Of a stretch of DNA of 64,000 bases, positions 45,117 to 56,731 are shown one piece after another. The notes beneath the pieces are model-generated. The model made no database searches. It saw nothing but the letters and a program-made list of their open reading frames with translations, and was not told the DNA's origin. The stretch is from assembly GCF_001046635.1 (NCBI RefSeq), contig NZ_KQ130452.1, positions 1,166,668 through 1,230,667 of the forward strand. The letters are read 5' to 3'. How positions within the stretch are numbered: position 1 is the first letter of the stretch; each line of letters begins with the position of its first letter. The stretch is from Novosphingobium barchaimii LL02. Lineage in GTDB: Bacteria > Pseudomonadota > Alphaproteobacteria > Sphingomonadales > Sphingomonadaceae. The position numbers were made by a program, and so were the translations under genes.

Positions 45117-45419
45117 ATGATTGATACTGAAACCACCCCGCCAAAGGTGGTAACCGGCCCGCTTGGCGAGCCATTAAGCAAAGATACGCTGCCGCCAGCC
45201 AATACGTCTCGTTGGGTGGTGCGGCGCAAGGCCGAAGTGGTCTCGGCAGTCAACGGCGGACTGCTGACGATCGCCGAGGCATGCGAGCGCTATGGCCTCA
45301 CACTTGAGGAACTGGCCTCGTGGCAACGCTCCGTGGAACGCGAAGGCATGGCAGACCTGCGCGCGACACGGGTGCAACACTACCGCCAGGCGCATGAGCG
45401 CAAGGGCCGTTACAGCTGA
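45117..45419 (+). CDS. sciP: SciP-type CtrA inhibitor (DUF1153)
   Basis: A 100-residue protein with the DUF1153 domain: GPLGEPLSKDTLPPANTSRWVVRRKAEVVSAVNGGLLTIAEACERYGLTLEELASWQRSVEREGMADLRATRVQ. The trihelical DNA-binding fold matches SciP of Caulobacter (93 residues), which binds CtrA and blocks its activation of S-phase genes; it may also bind DNA directly. The ATG has GAGG 7 bases upstream. In Caulobacter it acts in the same circuit as CpdR and CckA, both in this window. Confidence 0.9.
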   Translation: MIDTETTPPKVVTGPLGEPLSKDTLPPANTSRWVVRRKAEVVSAVNGGLLTIAEACERYGLTLEELASWQRSVEREGMADLRATRVQHYRQAHERKGRYS

Positions 45420-45483
45420 TTCCCCATAAGGAATCGGCGCCCATGAGACGGGCATCGGCCGACGTTTGAACGGACCCGTGCAT

Positions 45484-45511
45484 GAGCCGCAAGCCCCAGG
45501 GCTTGCGGCTC
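45484..45511. terminator. Hairpin between sciP and ligA
   Basis: Perfect 13-base arms GAGCCGCAAGCCC and GGGCTTGCGGCTC around a 2-base loop lie between the convergent sciP and ligA genes. No clear T run follows on either strand, so it may be a Rho-independent-like structure or a processing signal. Confidence 0.55.
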
Positions 45512-45541
45512 GATTGCGTCACCTTCCCCGTATCCTGCGCG

Positions 45542-48431
<2,890 letters not shown>

Positions 48432-48459
48432 GGCCGATCCTTCGAAATTCACGCGCGGC

Positions 48460-50121
48460 TCAGGCCTGAAGAAGCCTGTCCGCCTGGGCGCGCGCCTCAT
48501 CCGTCACTTGCGCGCCGGAGAGCATCCTTGCGATCTCCTCCTTGCGCTCGGCATCCGTAAGCGGCGTGACCGAGGTGCGCGTGACCGTACCCTGGCTCGA
48601 CTTGGCGATCATGTAGTGCCGGTCCCCGCGCGCCGCGACCTGCGGGGAGTGGGTGACCGCCAGCAACTGCCCGCTGGAGGCGAGCCGCGACAGACGCTCG
48701 CCAATGGCATCGGCCACCGCGCCGCCCACGCCCCGGTCGATCTCGTCGAAGATCACCGTCGCCGCGCCGCCCTCTTCCGCCAGCGCCACCTTGAGCGCGA
48801 GGATGAAGCGCGACAGTTCGCCGCCGCTGGCGATCTTGCCCAGCGGGGCGAAATCGGCGCCGGGGTTAGTGCTGATGAGGAATTCCACAGCGTCCGTGCC
48901 GGTGGCGCCCCAGCGTTCCTCAGGCAGGCGCAAAACCGAGGTGCGGAAGCGCGCGGCGTCAAGCTTGAGAGGCGCGAGTTCGCCCGCCACCGCCACGTCC
49001 AGCCGCTTGGCGGCGGCGCGGCGCAGATCGTGGAGCGCGCCGGCTTTTTCCCGGTAGACGAGCGCGCCCTTCTGCGCCGCCTTTTCCAGTTCGACGATAT
49101 GTTCGTTGCCGCCCTCGATATCGTCGAGCGCGGCGCGCATCTCGGCCATCTTCGCGGGGAGATCGTCGACCTGGCAGCTATGCTTGCGGGCGGCGGCGCG
49201 CAGTTCAAACAGGCGGGTCTCGATCCGGTCGAGTTCGGCGGGATCGAAGGCCAGCGCATCGGCGGCGCGGCCCAGCGCGTCCTCGGTCTCGCTCGCCTCG
49301 ATCACGGCGCGGTCCAGCGAGGCGGCGGCTTCGGCCAGAAGTTCGTGTTCGCCGGCAATGTGGTCGAGCCGGCGCGAGGCGCTGCGCAAGGCGGCCAGCG
49401 CCGAATTGGAACCGGTCCACAAATGCTGGAGCGCGGCCAGATCGTCCGCCAGCTTTTCGCCCTTCTGCATCTGGGCGCGGGCCGAGGCGAGTTCGTCTTC
49501 CTCGCCCAATTCGGGGGCGATGGTGGTCAGTTCGGCGAGATGCGCGAGCAGCAGGTCCTGATCCTCGGCAGCGCGGGCAACGCGGCTGCGGGCTAGGTCG
49601 AGCGCGTCCTGCGCGGCGCGCCAGTCCTTCCACGCAGCTTCCACCCACGCGACTTCACCGCCGGCGAATCGATCCAGCAAAGCGCGGTGGCCGCGCGCGT
49701 TGACGAGGCCGCGGTCATCGTGCTGGCCGTGGATTTCCACCAGCGCCGGTGCGATTTCGCGCAGCAGCGCCACGCCCACCGGCTGGTCGTTGAGGAAAGC
49801 CTTCGAGCCGCCATCCGCCTTGAGCTGGCGCTTGAGGATCAGCGGTTCGCCCGGCTCCAGTTCCAGCCCGGCGTCATCGATCGCCGCCAGTACCTGCGGC
49901 GCGAGCGCGGAAACGTCGAAGCTGGCGGTGACGTTCGCCTTCGCCTCGCCATTGCGGACAAGGCCGCTGTCCGCCCGATTGCCGAGGACCAGCCCCAGCG
50001 CGTCAAGCAGGATCGACTTGCCCGCACCGGTTTCGCCCGTGAGGACACCAAGACCGCGTGCGAAATCGAGATCGAGAGCCTCGATCAGCACGATGTTGCG
50101 AATGGAGAGCCGGCTGAGCAT
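48460..50121 (-). CDS. recN: DNA repair protein RecN
   Basis: A 553-residue SMC-like ATPase. Walker A GETGAGKS (residues 29-36), the VEIHGQHDDRGL segment, a long coiled coil (residues about 150-350), and the Walker B AATVIFDEIDRGVGG with SGGELSRF signature are present. It helps repair double-strand breaks with RecA. The N-terminus MLSRLSIRNIVLIEALDLDF is standard. It heads the recN-oxygenase-ligA run. Confidence 0.95.
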   Translation of the reverse strand: MLSRLSIRNIVLIEALDLDFARGLGVLTGETGAGKSILLDALGLVLGNRADSGLVRNGEAKANVTASFDVSALAPQVLAAIDDAGLELEPGEPLILKRQLKADGGSKAFLNDQPVGVALLREIAPALVEIHGQHDDRGLVNARGHRALLDRFAGGEVAWVEAAWKDWRAAQDALDLARSRVARAAEDQDLLLAHLAELTTIAPELGEEDELASARAQMQKGEKLADDLAALQHLWTGSNSALAALRSASRRLDHIAGEHELLAEAAASLDRAVIEASETEDALGRAADALAFDPAELDRIETRLFELRAAARKHSCQVDDLPAKMAEMRAALDDIEGGNEHIVELEKAAQKGALVYREKAGALHDLRRAAAKRLDVAVAGELAPLKLDAARFRTSVLRLPEERWGATGTDAVEFLISTNPGADFAPLGKIASGGELSRFILALKVALAEEGGAATVIFDEIDRGVGGAVADAIGERLSRLASSGQLLAVTHSPQVAARGDRHYMIAKSSQGTVTRTSVTPLTDAERKEEIARMLSGAQVTDEARAQADRLLQA

Positions 50122-50534
50122 GTTCGCGGATCGTTCTAGCGGATGGAATTCCCGCCGTCACCCCGCTTCGCGCGTTACCCGGTGCGGTTTACCAAAAGGA
50201 GGCTTCGGACAGGAACTGCACCGAAGCCACAGGCCAAAGAAGATCGCGGCGATGGCGACGAGTTCGGCGGCCATGCCCGGCGCATACGCGGGGCGGGTTT
50301 CAATATCAGGAGAAAGGCAAGGGTCAGGCGAGAAATCGGGCTTCACACCCACGGCCGCAAATAAGGCCTTCACCCATCCGGCAAGCGGCGGTCAGGCTGC
50401 TGCCCGACCGCCGTTATACCGTTTCCGCCGCGCCCTTGAATGCGGCCTGAAGGCTTTTTCGCGCCTTTGAGAAATTACTCAAGTTTCACGCTGCAAACGA
50501 TTTAGTCGCCTTTGGGGATCACCATTCGTCGCTC
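50122..50534. other. Intergenic region between recN and the TonB receptor gene
   Basis: No convincing gene. A 71-codon minus-strand open frame (50158-50373) has one hydrophobic stretch but no ribosome site or similarity. A GC hairpin CGGCGGTC/GACCGCCG spans 50386-50412. The receptor stop is at the right edge and the recN promoter must lie here. Confidence 0.6.
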
Positions 50535-53066
50535 TCAGAAGTTGGACGACACCGTGAAGCCCCAGGTGCGCGGATCACCCGGCAGGCCGGCGATCAGGCC
50601 GGTGTTCCCCGGACCGACAAACAACTGCTCGAAGTAGTTCTGGTCGAAGGCGTTGCGCACCCAGCCATAGACGTTGAAGCCCGCCTCGGTGCGGAAGCCC
50701 GCGCGGAAGTTCGACAAGCTGTACCCGTCCACCCAGGTATAGGCCGAAGGCGATGGGTTGGACGAGAAGTTGGTGCGCACGCTGCCGTCGTAGCCCAGGT
50801 ACGCCTCGCCTTCCTTGCCCAGGATGGTGGCCGGCACGTTGGCCTCCGCGCCGAACGAGAACGAGAATTTCGACACGCCCGGCAGGCGCTGGCCCGAGAT
50901 GTCGCAGTTGGCCGGGCTGAGCGCGTTGGGAACCCCCGCAGCGCCGGGAGTCTGGGTGCCGGTCACCACGGTGCCGCCGGAAAGCTCGGGCGGGCACGGC
51001 GCATCGACGAACTTCCTGTAGGTCGCGTCGGTGTAAGCGCCGTTCACGTAAGCGTTGAAGCGCTCGCTCGGACGAACGGAGAAATCGGCCTCCACGCCCT
51101 GCGAACGTACTTCGCCGGCATTGGCGAGGTAACCGCGCAGCACCCCGTACTGGCCGTTGTTCACATTGGCCTGGTAGTTGGCGATGTCGGAGCGGAAGAT
51201 CGAGAGGTTGAAGGTGACCCGGCGATCCCAGAACTGGGTCTTGATGCCTGCTTCGTAATGGTGGACCGATTCGGGCTTTACCGTGGCCGAGGCGAGGATC
51301 GGGTTATTCTGCGCATCGACCGGCACGCCGTTCTGGTTGATGCCGCCCGACTTGAAGCTCTTGGCATACGTCGCATAAAGCAGCACGTCCGGCGCCACCT
51401 TGTAGCTGGCGGTGAAGTCGTAGCTGAAGTTCCAGTCGCTGAACTCGGGCGAGATTTCCTGCGGGGTATAGATCGCCAGCTGAGCGGTCTTCACCGCGCT
51501 GGTCGGCCCGGTGAGCAGAAGCTCATTGCCCGCCCCGTCGAATACCCGGCGCTGATAGTACCCTTCCTTCTTGTCATAGTTCAGGCGCACGCCGGGCTGC
51601 AGGGTCAGTTCGGGCGTGATGTGCCAGCTGAGCTGACCGAACAGGGCCGCGCTGGTGTTCTTGAGATACTGCGTGTTGTAGGCGACGAGGCCGTTCAGCA
51701 CCGAAGGATTGCAGGCCAGCTGGTTGGACGCGGTGGGGCCGCAGCCGGACGATCCCGGAGGCGCCGCCGTGTCGCTGCCGGGATTGATGCTCCAGCGGCT
51801 GGCGGCAGAGCCCTGAGATTCGGTGCCCTGGGTGTCGATGCGCTGGTAGAAACCGAAGGCGCCGACCACGAAGTCGAACTTGTCGGCGCTGTAATTGTAG
51901 CGCAGCTCCTGCGTGTACTGGTCCTGCTGCGAGGGGTTCTGCGACAGCGCGACGATCGGCAGGCCGGTGAAGTCACGGTCGTTCGACGGGTCCCAGTCCC
52001 AGAAACGCCAGGCGCTGACCGACGTGAGAGTGCCCTCGCCCAGTTCCCACTTCACCCGCAGCGAAGCGCCGCCGATCTTGTTCTTGGCCTTGAGCGGCGT
52101 ATCCAGATCGGTCAGGCGGTCGAAGGGGTTGGTGCTGGGCGGTGCATAGCCCTGGGCTGCCGCCAGCGCCGCGAACTGCCGGTTGAGCGCGCGCTGGGTC
52201 AGCCCGGTACGAACGTAGACCGAGCCGCAGCAATTGGCGTCCTGCGTGCTGAAATCGCCCGCCAGTGTCACGTCGATGGTGCTTGTGGGCTTCCACAGCA
52301 ATTGCCCGCGCACGCCGAGATTGTCCTGGCTCTGGATATGCTCGTCCGTGGTGACGTTGTAGATCGTGCCCTTGCGGCTGGTGGATGAAATCGCAAGGCG
52401 CGCCGCCAGCGTTTCGGACAGCGGGCCGGAAATCGCGGCCTTGGCCTGCTTGAAGTTGTAGTTGCCGACCGAAACCTCGGCCTTGCCCTCGAAATCAAAG
52501 GTCGGCTGGTTGGTGGTGATGTTGATGGCGCCGGCGGTGGTGTTCTTGCCGTAAAGCGTACCTTGCGGCCCGCGCAGCACTTCGACCTGGGCAACGTCCA
52601 GGAAATCGAACGTCGCCGAGGCAACCCGCGAGTTGTAAACGTCGTCGACGTAGATGCCCACGCCCTGCTCGATACCGTCGTTGGTCAGGCCGAACGGCAC
52701 GCCGAGGCCGCGGATGTTGACGGCGGTGTTGCGCGGGTTCGATGAATAGAACTGCAGGGTCGGCGTGATCTGCTGCAAGCGGCCGACGTTGAACGAGCCG
52801 GTCGCGTCGATGTGCTCCCCGCCCACGACCGAGATCGCCAGAGGCACCTCCTGGCTCGATTCGTTGCGGCGGCGTGCGGTGACGACGATGTCGGCGCCCC
52901 GATCGCGCGCACCGGTCCCGATCGAGGTCGTGCCCTGATCGTCGTCTGCCGATGTGGCCGAAACCGCGTTGGCAGCGACATCTTCTGCATGGGCCGAAGG
53001 CAGGCCGATTGCGGCAGACGCCAGAATGGTGGTCGCAAAGAGACTGCTGCGGACGAACGAATGCAT
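50535..53066 (-). CDS. TonB-dependent receptor
   Basis: An 843-residue outer-membrane transporter. A signal peptide (residues 1-28, ending PSAHAED) precedes a TonB box (GADIVVTARRR), a plug domain (VPLAISVVGGEHIDATGSF, VNIRGLGVPFG, VEVLRGPQGTLYGKNTTAG) and a 22-strand barrel ending in WGFTVSSNF with a terminal phenylalanine. The ligand is unknown; sphingomonad members of this FecA/CirA-like subtype take up siderophores, vitamins or plant sugars and aromatics. The ATG at 53066 has AAAGGA 10 bases upstream. It is inserted between recN and bamD, which are usually neighbours. Confidence 0.95.
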   Translation of the reverse strand: MHSFVRSSLFATTILASAAIGLPSAHAEDVAANAVSATSADDDQGTTSIGTGARDRGADIVVTARRRNESSQEVPLAISVVGGEHIDATGSFNVGRLQQITPTLQFYSSNPRNTAVNIRGLGVPFGLTNDGIEQGVGIYVDDVYNSRVASATFDFLDVAQVEVLRGPQGTLYGKNTTAGAINITTNQPTFDFEGKAEVSVGNYNFKQAKAAISGPLSETLAARLAISSTSRKGTIYNVTTDEHIQSQDNLGVRGQLLWKPTSTIDVTLAGDFSTQDANCCGSVYVRTGLTQRALNRQFAALAAAQGYAPPSTNPFDRLTDLDTPLKAKNKIGGASLRVKWELGEGTLTSVSAWRFWDWDPSNDRDFTGLPIVALSQNPSQQDQYTQELRYNYSADKFDFVVGAFGFYQRIDTQGTESQGSAASRWSINPGSDTAAPPGSSGCGPTASNQLACNPSVLNGLVAYNTQYLKNTSAALFGQLSWHITPELTLQPGVRLNYDKKEGYYQRRVFDGAGNELLLTGPTSAVKTAQLAIYTPQEISPEFSDWNFSYDFTASYKVAPDVLLYATYAKSFKSGGINQNGVPVDAQNNPILASATVKPESVHHYEAGIKTQFWDRRVTFNLSIFRSDIANYQANVNNGQYGVLRGYLANAGEVRSQGVEADFSVRPSERFNAYVNGAYTDATYRKFVDAPCPPELSGGTVVTGTQTPGAAGVPNALSPANCDISGQRLPGVSKFSFSFGAEANVPATILGKEGEAYLGYDGSVRTNFSSNPSPSAYTWVDGYSLSNFRAGFRTEAGFNVYGWVRNAFDQNYFEQLFVGPGNTGLIAGLPGDPRTWGFTVSSNF

Positions 53067-53095
53067 TGCTTCAAATCCTTTGTCAGGGAATTGAA

Positions 53096-53118
53096 TGCAT
53101 CCGGTGGTCCGGTATGCA
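53096..53118. repeat. Hairpin just upstream of the TonB receptor gene
   Basis: TGCATCCGG and CCGGTATGCA flank a 4-base loop with one bulge, 30 bases upstream of the receptor ATG. It lies between the leader ORF and the receptor, where an attenuator or translation-control hairpin could be. Confidence 0.4.
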
Positions 53119-53148
53119 CGCTGGCCGGCCTGCCCCCTCACAGGACCG

Positions 53149-53268
53149 TCAGGTATCGATCGAGGTCGGCATGGGTCCGCTTCCTTGAAGGATGCGGATC
53201 ACGCCCGGGCAGGCTTGCGGGAAGATCGGGTAGAGCCGGCGGCCCGAGCGGACCGCTGACACCCTCAT
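53149..53268 (-). CDS. Short leader-type ORF (39 codons) upstream of the TonB receptor gene
   Basis: The ATG at 53268 has a perfect GGAGG with 8-base spacing. The peptide, 39 residues, is arginine-rich at the start (MRVSAVRSGRRLYPIF) and ends PMPTSIDT; it has no signal peptide. The stop is 82 bases upstream of the receptor ATG. The very good ribosome site is the only support; it may be a leader peptide that controls the receptor or a real small protein. I recognise no family. Confidence 0.4.
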   Translation of the reverse strand: MRVSAVRSGRRLYPIFPQACPGVIRILQGSGPMPTSIDT

Positions 53269-53893
53269 ATGATTTTCCTCCAGGCCGTTTCGCCTCTTGT
53301 TGAGCATCTCTAATCTCAACCGAATTAGTGGACAATAGATTTCAGCTATCAGGCGATAAAGCGAAACTGCTGCGCGATGAAAATGTATCGTGGCGGCGTA
53401 AGGCCAGCCCCTAAAAGGCTGGATCGTCCCGCAACCATTGACAATTATAACCTTATAGGTTATAAGGCGCTCCATCCACTGATCTGATGTACAAGGATCG
53501 GCGGCGTATCGGGTCGGCGCCGTGGGCCGGACGCGAGCGCAAGCCGTGGACCACGCCACCAGCGTCCGACCGGATCGGTTCATGATTCCCCCTGACCGGG
53601 GACATCCTCAGGTATCCGCAAACGGCCCGCCTCCCACGAAGAGGGGGCTTCCCGGATCACCTTTTCTGATCGGTGTGCTTTTGCGAGCCCGCGCCGCCGG
53701 TCAGAACCGATCCGTCAGGGCCGAGCCGGGCTGTAGCAGCCGCTATCCGGCCGTTCGCACCAAAGGCCGCCCTCCTCGCGTCCTTGCACAGGACGCCCCG
53801 ACGCCGACCCGATGATCCTCTCGGTTTACGCGTTTTCCAGTGGCGTTATCCCGCACTCGCCAGCGGGCGCATTCGCATGTCCGGGAAACAAGT
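53269..53893. other. Long intergenic region between the TonB receptor locus and bamD
   Basis: Over 600 bases with no gene I can support. It holds a textbook promoter with an embedded palindrome at 53438-53466 and a 32-codon arginine-rich open frame at 53487-53585 without ribosome site. The region from 53470 to 53893 has no family resemblance in any frame. Confidence 0.6.
53438..53466 (+). promoter_or_regulatory. Near-consensus sigma-70 promoter containing a palindrome
   Basis: TTGACA (53438-53443) and TATAAG (53461-53466) are exactly 17 bases apart. The spacer and -10 box contain an inverted repeat with arms TTATAACC and GGTTATAA (53445-53465), an arrangement typical of a repressor operator. 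It points right, away from the receptor gene, with no clear gene downstream. Confidence 0.65.
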
Positions 53894-53920
53894 TCCTCCC
53901 CGAGCGTGGCTCAGAGAGGA
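53894..53920 (-). terminator. Hairpin downstream of bamD
   Basis: On the minus strand TCCTCTCTGAG pairs with CTCGGGGAGGA (two G-U pairs) around CCACG, 9 bases after the bamD stop. It resembles the hairpin after recA (61047-61072). Only AACTTGTTT follows, so the T run is weak. Confidence 0.6.
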
Positions 53921-53929
53921 CTTTTCGCG

Positions 53930-54727
53930 TCAGGCCGCGACGTTCTTGGGCGCGTTCTTGCTCATCAGCTTGTACGCGCGGGCATACCACTCGCTGCCGG
54001 GATAGTTGCGTTCCAGCACGGCGGCCGCCTTCTGGGCTTCTTCCGGCACGCCAATCGCAAGGTAGCCTTCGACCAGGCGGAACAGCGCCTCGGGCGCGTG
54101 GCTGGTGGTCTGGAAGTTGTCGACCACGTTGCGGAAGCGCAGCGTCGCCGCGAGCCACTTGCCGCTATATTCGTAGGACCGGCCGATGGTCATTTCCTTG
54201 CCGGCAAGGTGATCGTTCACAAGGTCGATCTTGAGCTTGGCGTCGGAAGCGTAGGACGTGCCGGGGTAGCGGCGCATCACGTCGGTCAGGGCCTGCTTGG
54301 CCTGCTCGGTGGTTTTCTGGTCGCGCGTCACGTCGCTGATCTGTTCGTAATAGCAGATCGCGATCAGGTAGTAGGCGTAAGGCGCGTCCTTGTTGCCCGG
54401 GTGGATCGACAGGAAGCGCTGCGCCGACTGAATCGCCTTGTTGTAATCGCGAGCGGCATAGTAGCTGAACGCGCTCATCAACTGGGCACGGCGCGCCCAG
54501 GGCGAATACGGGTGCTGGCGCTCAACTTCGTCGAACAGCGCGGCGGCCTGCTTGGTGCGGCCGGTTTCAAGGCGCTGCTGGGCAGCGGCATAAAGCGTAT
54601 CGACATCGCGGGCGACATAGGCGGTGTCGCGGTTCTTGCCTCCGCCACCCCCACAGCCTGCGGTCAGCACGATCGCGCCAGCGGCAGCGACAAGGAGGGC
54701 GGTCTTCAGGCGCGAACGTTCGAACAT
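53930..54727 (-). CDS. bamD: Outer membrane protein assembly factor BamD
   Basis: A 265-residue lipoprotein. The signal peptide ends in the lipobox LTAGC (residues about 21-26), followed by a glycine run. TPR repeats follow, including LYAAAQQRLETGRTKQAAALFDEVERQHPYSPWARRAQLMSAFSYY and the RYPGTSYASDAKLKID block. With BamA it inserts beta-barrel proteins into the outer membrane and is essential in most Gram-negatives. The ATG at 54727 gives a correct signal peptide. The expected neighbour recN is displaced by the TonB receptor locus. Confidence 0.95.
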   Translation of the reverse strand: MFERSRLKTALLVAAAGAIVLTAGCGGGGGKNRDTAYVARDVDTLYAAAQQRLETGRTKQAAALFDEVERQHPYSPWARRAQLMSAFSYYAARDYNKAIQSAQRFLSIHPGNKDAPYAYYLIAICYYEQISDVTRDQKTTEQAKQALTDVMRRYPGTSYASDAKLKIDLVNDHLAGKEMTIGRSYEYSGKWLAATLRFRNVVDNFQTTSHAPEALFRLVEGYLAIGVPEEAQKAAAVLERNYPGSEWYARAYKLMSKNAPKNVAA

Positions 54728-54918
54728 GGAGGGGTCTATAGCCAGCGCTTTGCTGAACGCCAAGTGAAGTTGCGCGCCTTGTACCGCTGCATTTGTCGCA
54801 GTGTGTAGGCAGCGCCGCCGACCACCGAAGGAAAAGGCGGAACAAAACGCCCGATGCGGCGCGATTTGCGCGCCGAGCGCCATTGCCTGCGCGCCTTTGC
54901 GTGCCCTACTGTCGGTCC

Positions 54919-56697
54919 ATGTCAGGCAGCAGCGACCTCTATTCCCCCGTCATGTCCGATGCCCTGGTGATCCTGGGCGCGGCAGGCATCGTCATCCCGG
55001 TCTTCAACCGCTACCGCATCACCCCGGTCATCGGCTTCATCCTTGTGGGATTGCTGGTCGGCCCGTTCGGACTGGGGCGGCATGTATTCGATGTGCCCTG
55101 GCTGGCGTACTTCACGATCACCGACCCCGACGGGCTGGACCTTTTCGCGGAGTTCGGGATCATCCTGCTGCTGTTCTCGATCGGGCTTGAGCTGTCGTTC
55201 GCGCGCCTGTGGGACATGCGGCGCATGGTGTTCGGACTGGGTTCGCTGGAACTGCTCGTCATCGGCGGCTCGCTTACCTTCATCCTCGCCGCGATCGGGC
55301 AGAGTTTCGCGGGGGCGATGGCACTGGGCCTGGCGCTGGCACTGTCCTCGACGGCGCTGGTGCTAAAAATCACCGAGACCACCACGCCGGTGGGCCGTGC
55401 CGCCCTGGCCATGCTGCTGTTCGAGGATATCGCGCTGGTGCCGATCATCTTCCTGCTCGGCGCGCTGGCGCCCCATGCTGGCAGCGGTGTGGGCGAACTG
55501 CTCCACACCCTGATCTGGGGCACGGTGGTGATCGCCACGCTGCTGATCGCGGGCCGCTACCTGCTGCCCCCCCTGTTCGCCCAGGCCGCGCGCACCAAAA
55601 GCCCGGAACTGTTTCTCGCCGCCAGCCTGCTGGTGGTGATCCTCGCCTCGCTGGCGACGGCGGCGGTGGGCCTTTCCCCGATCGTGGGCGCGCTGGTTGC
55701 CGGCCTGCTCATCGCCGAAACCGAATATCACGCCGAGGTCGAGCAGATCATCGAGCCGTTCAAGGGCCTGGCGCTGGGCGTGTTCCTCATCACCATCGGC
55801 ATGAGCATCGACCTTGCCGTGGTGTGGGAAAACCTCGGCTCGATCCTGATCGCGACGGTCGTGGTAATCGTGCTCAAGGCCGTGGTCACGGGGTTGATGC
55901 TGCGCATCATGGGCGCCCGGCGCGGTACCGCGACCGAGACCGGCATCCTCATGTCCAGCCCGTCGGAAACCACGCTGATCGTGCTGACGGCGGCCACTTC
56001 GGCGCAGTTGATCCAGCCCGGCACCGCGCAGTTCTGGCAGATCGTCACCGCGCTGGGCCTCACCATCACCCCCCTCCTCGCGCTGGGCGGCAAGATCATG
56101 GGCAAGCGCGTCGACGCCGGCGATGTCCCCCACCAGCCCGTGGAAGACGACGGCAAGCCGCGCACCCTGATCGTCGGGTTCGGGCGCATCGGCCACCTCG
56201 TCGCGGACATGCTGGCACATCACGGCCGTCCCTACCTCGCGGTGGACAGCGATACCGACCTGATCGCCGAGGGGCGCCGGCGCGGCTACAACGTGGCCTT
56301 CTGCGATGCCGGGCGCGGCGATGCCCTGCTGCGCCTCGGAGCAGGAGAAGCAGCAGCGGTGATCCTGACGATGGACGTGCCCGTCACCGCCCAGCGCATC
56401 GTCCGCAAATTGCGTCTGCAGTTCCCCGACTTGCCGATCCTCGCCCGCGCCCGCGACGCCGACCACGCCGCCCAACTCTACCGCGCAGGGGCGAGCTATG
56501 CCGTGCCCGAAACGCTCGAAAGTTCTCTCCAGCTTTCGGAAGCGGCGCTGGTGGAAACCGGCGTGGCGATGGGTCCGATCATCGCCTCGATCCACGAGAA
56601 GCGTGACGAATTCCGCGAAATGATCATGGAACGGGGCGGGCTTTCGGAAAAGCCCTCACTCAAATCAGGGCAACTGCGCGAAACGGAAAAAGCGTAA
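54919..56697 (+). CDS. Monovalent cation:proton antiporter, KefB/CPA2 family
   Basis: A 592-residue protein. Residues about 20-390 are twelve or more membrane helices including FAEFGIILLLFSIGLELSFARLW and LLFEDIALVPIIFLLGAL, the CPA2 signatures. The C-terminal RCK/TrkA-N domain has the NAD-binding LIVGFGRIGHLVADML. It would exchange potassium or sodium for protons. The ATG at 54919 is the family start. It is divergent from bamD. Confidence 0.9.
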   Translation: MSGSSDLYSPVMSDALVILGAAGIVIPVFNRYRITPVIGFILVGLLVGPFGLGRHVFDVPWLAYFTITDPDGLDLFAEFGIILLLFSIGLELSFARLWDMRRMVFGLGSLELLVIGGSLTFILAAIGQSFAGAMALGLALALSSTALVLKITETTTPVGRAALAMLLFEDIALVPIIFLLGALAPHAGSGVGELLHTLIWGTVVIATLLIAGRYLLPPLFAQAARTKSPELFLAASLLVVILASLATAAVGLSPIVGALVAGLLIAETEYHAEVEQIIEPFKGLALGVFLITIGMSIDLAVVWENLGSILIATVVVIVLKAVVTGLMLRIMGARRGTATETGILMSSPSETTLIVLTAATSAQLIQPGTAQFWQIVTALGLTITPLLALGGKIMGKRVDAGDVPHQPVEDDGKPRTLIVGFGRIGHLVADMLAHHGRPYLAVDSDTDLIAEGRRRGYNVAFCDAGRGDALLRLGAGEAAAVILTMDVPVTAQRIVRKLRLQFPDLPILARARDADHAAQLYRAGASYAVPETLESSLQLSEAALVETGVAMGPIIASIHEKRDEFREMIMERGGLSEKPSLKSGQLRETEKA

Positions 56698-56731
56698 ACC
56701 CCGGTACCATCGGACTAACGCAAGCCCCGCA

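Noticed and set aside
50158-50373. A 71-codon minus-strand ORF upstream of recN with a hydrophobic stretch
   Set aside because: No ribosome site, proline- and arginine-rich flanks and no similarity I recognise; more likely non-coding.
53149-53583. A 144-codon frame extending the leader ORF upstream
   Set aside because: The extension crosses the promoter-palindrome region and lacks a ribosome site; only the 39-codon part has a credible start.
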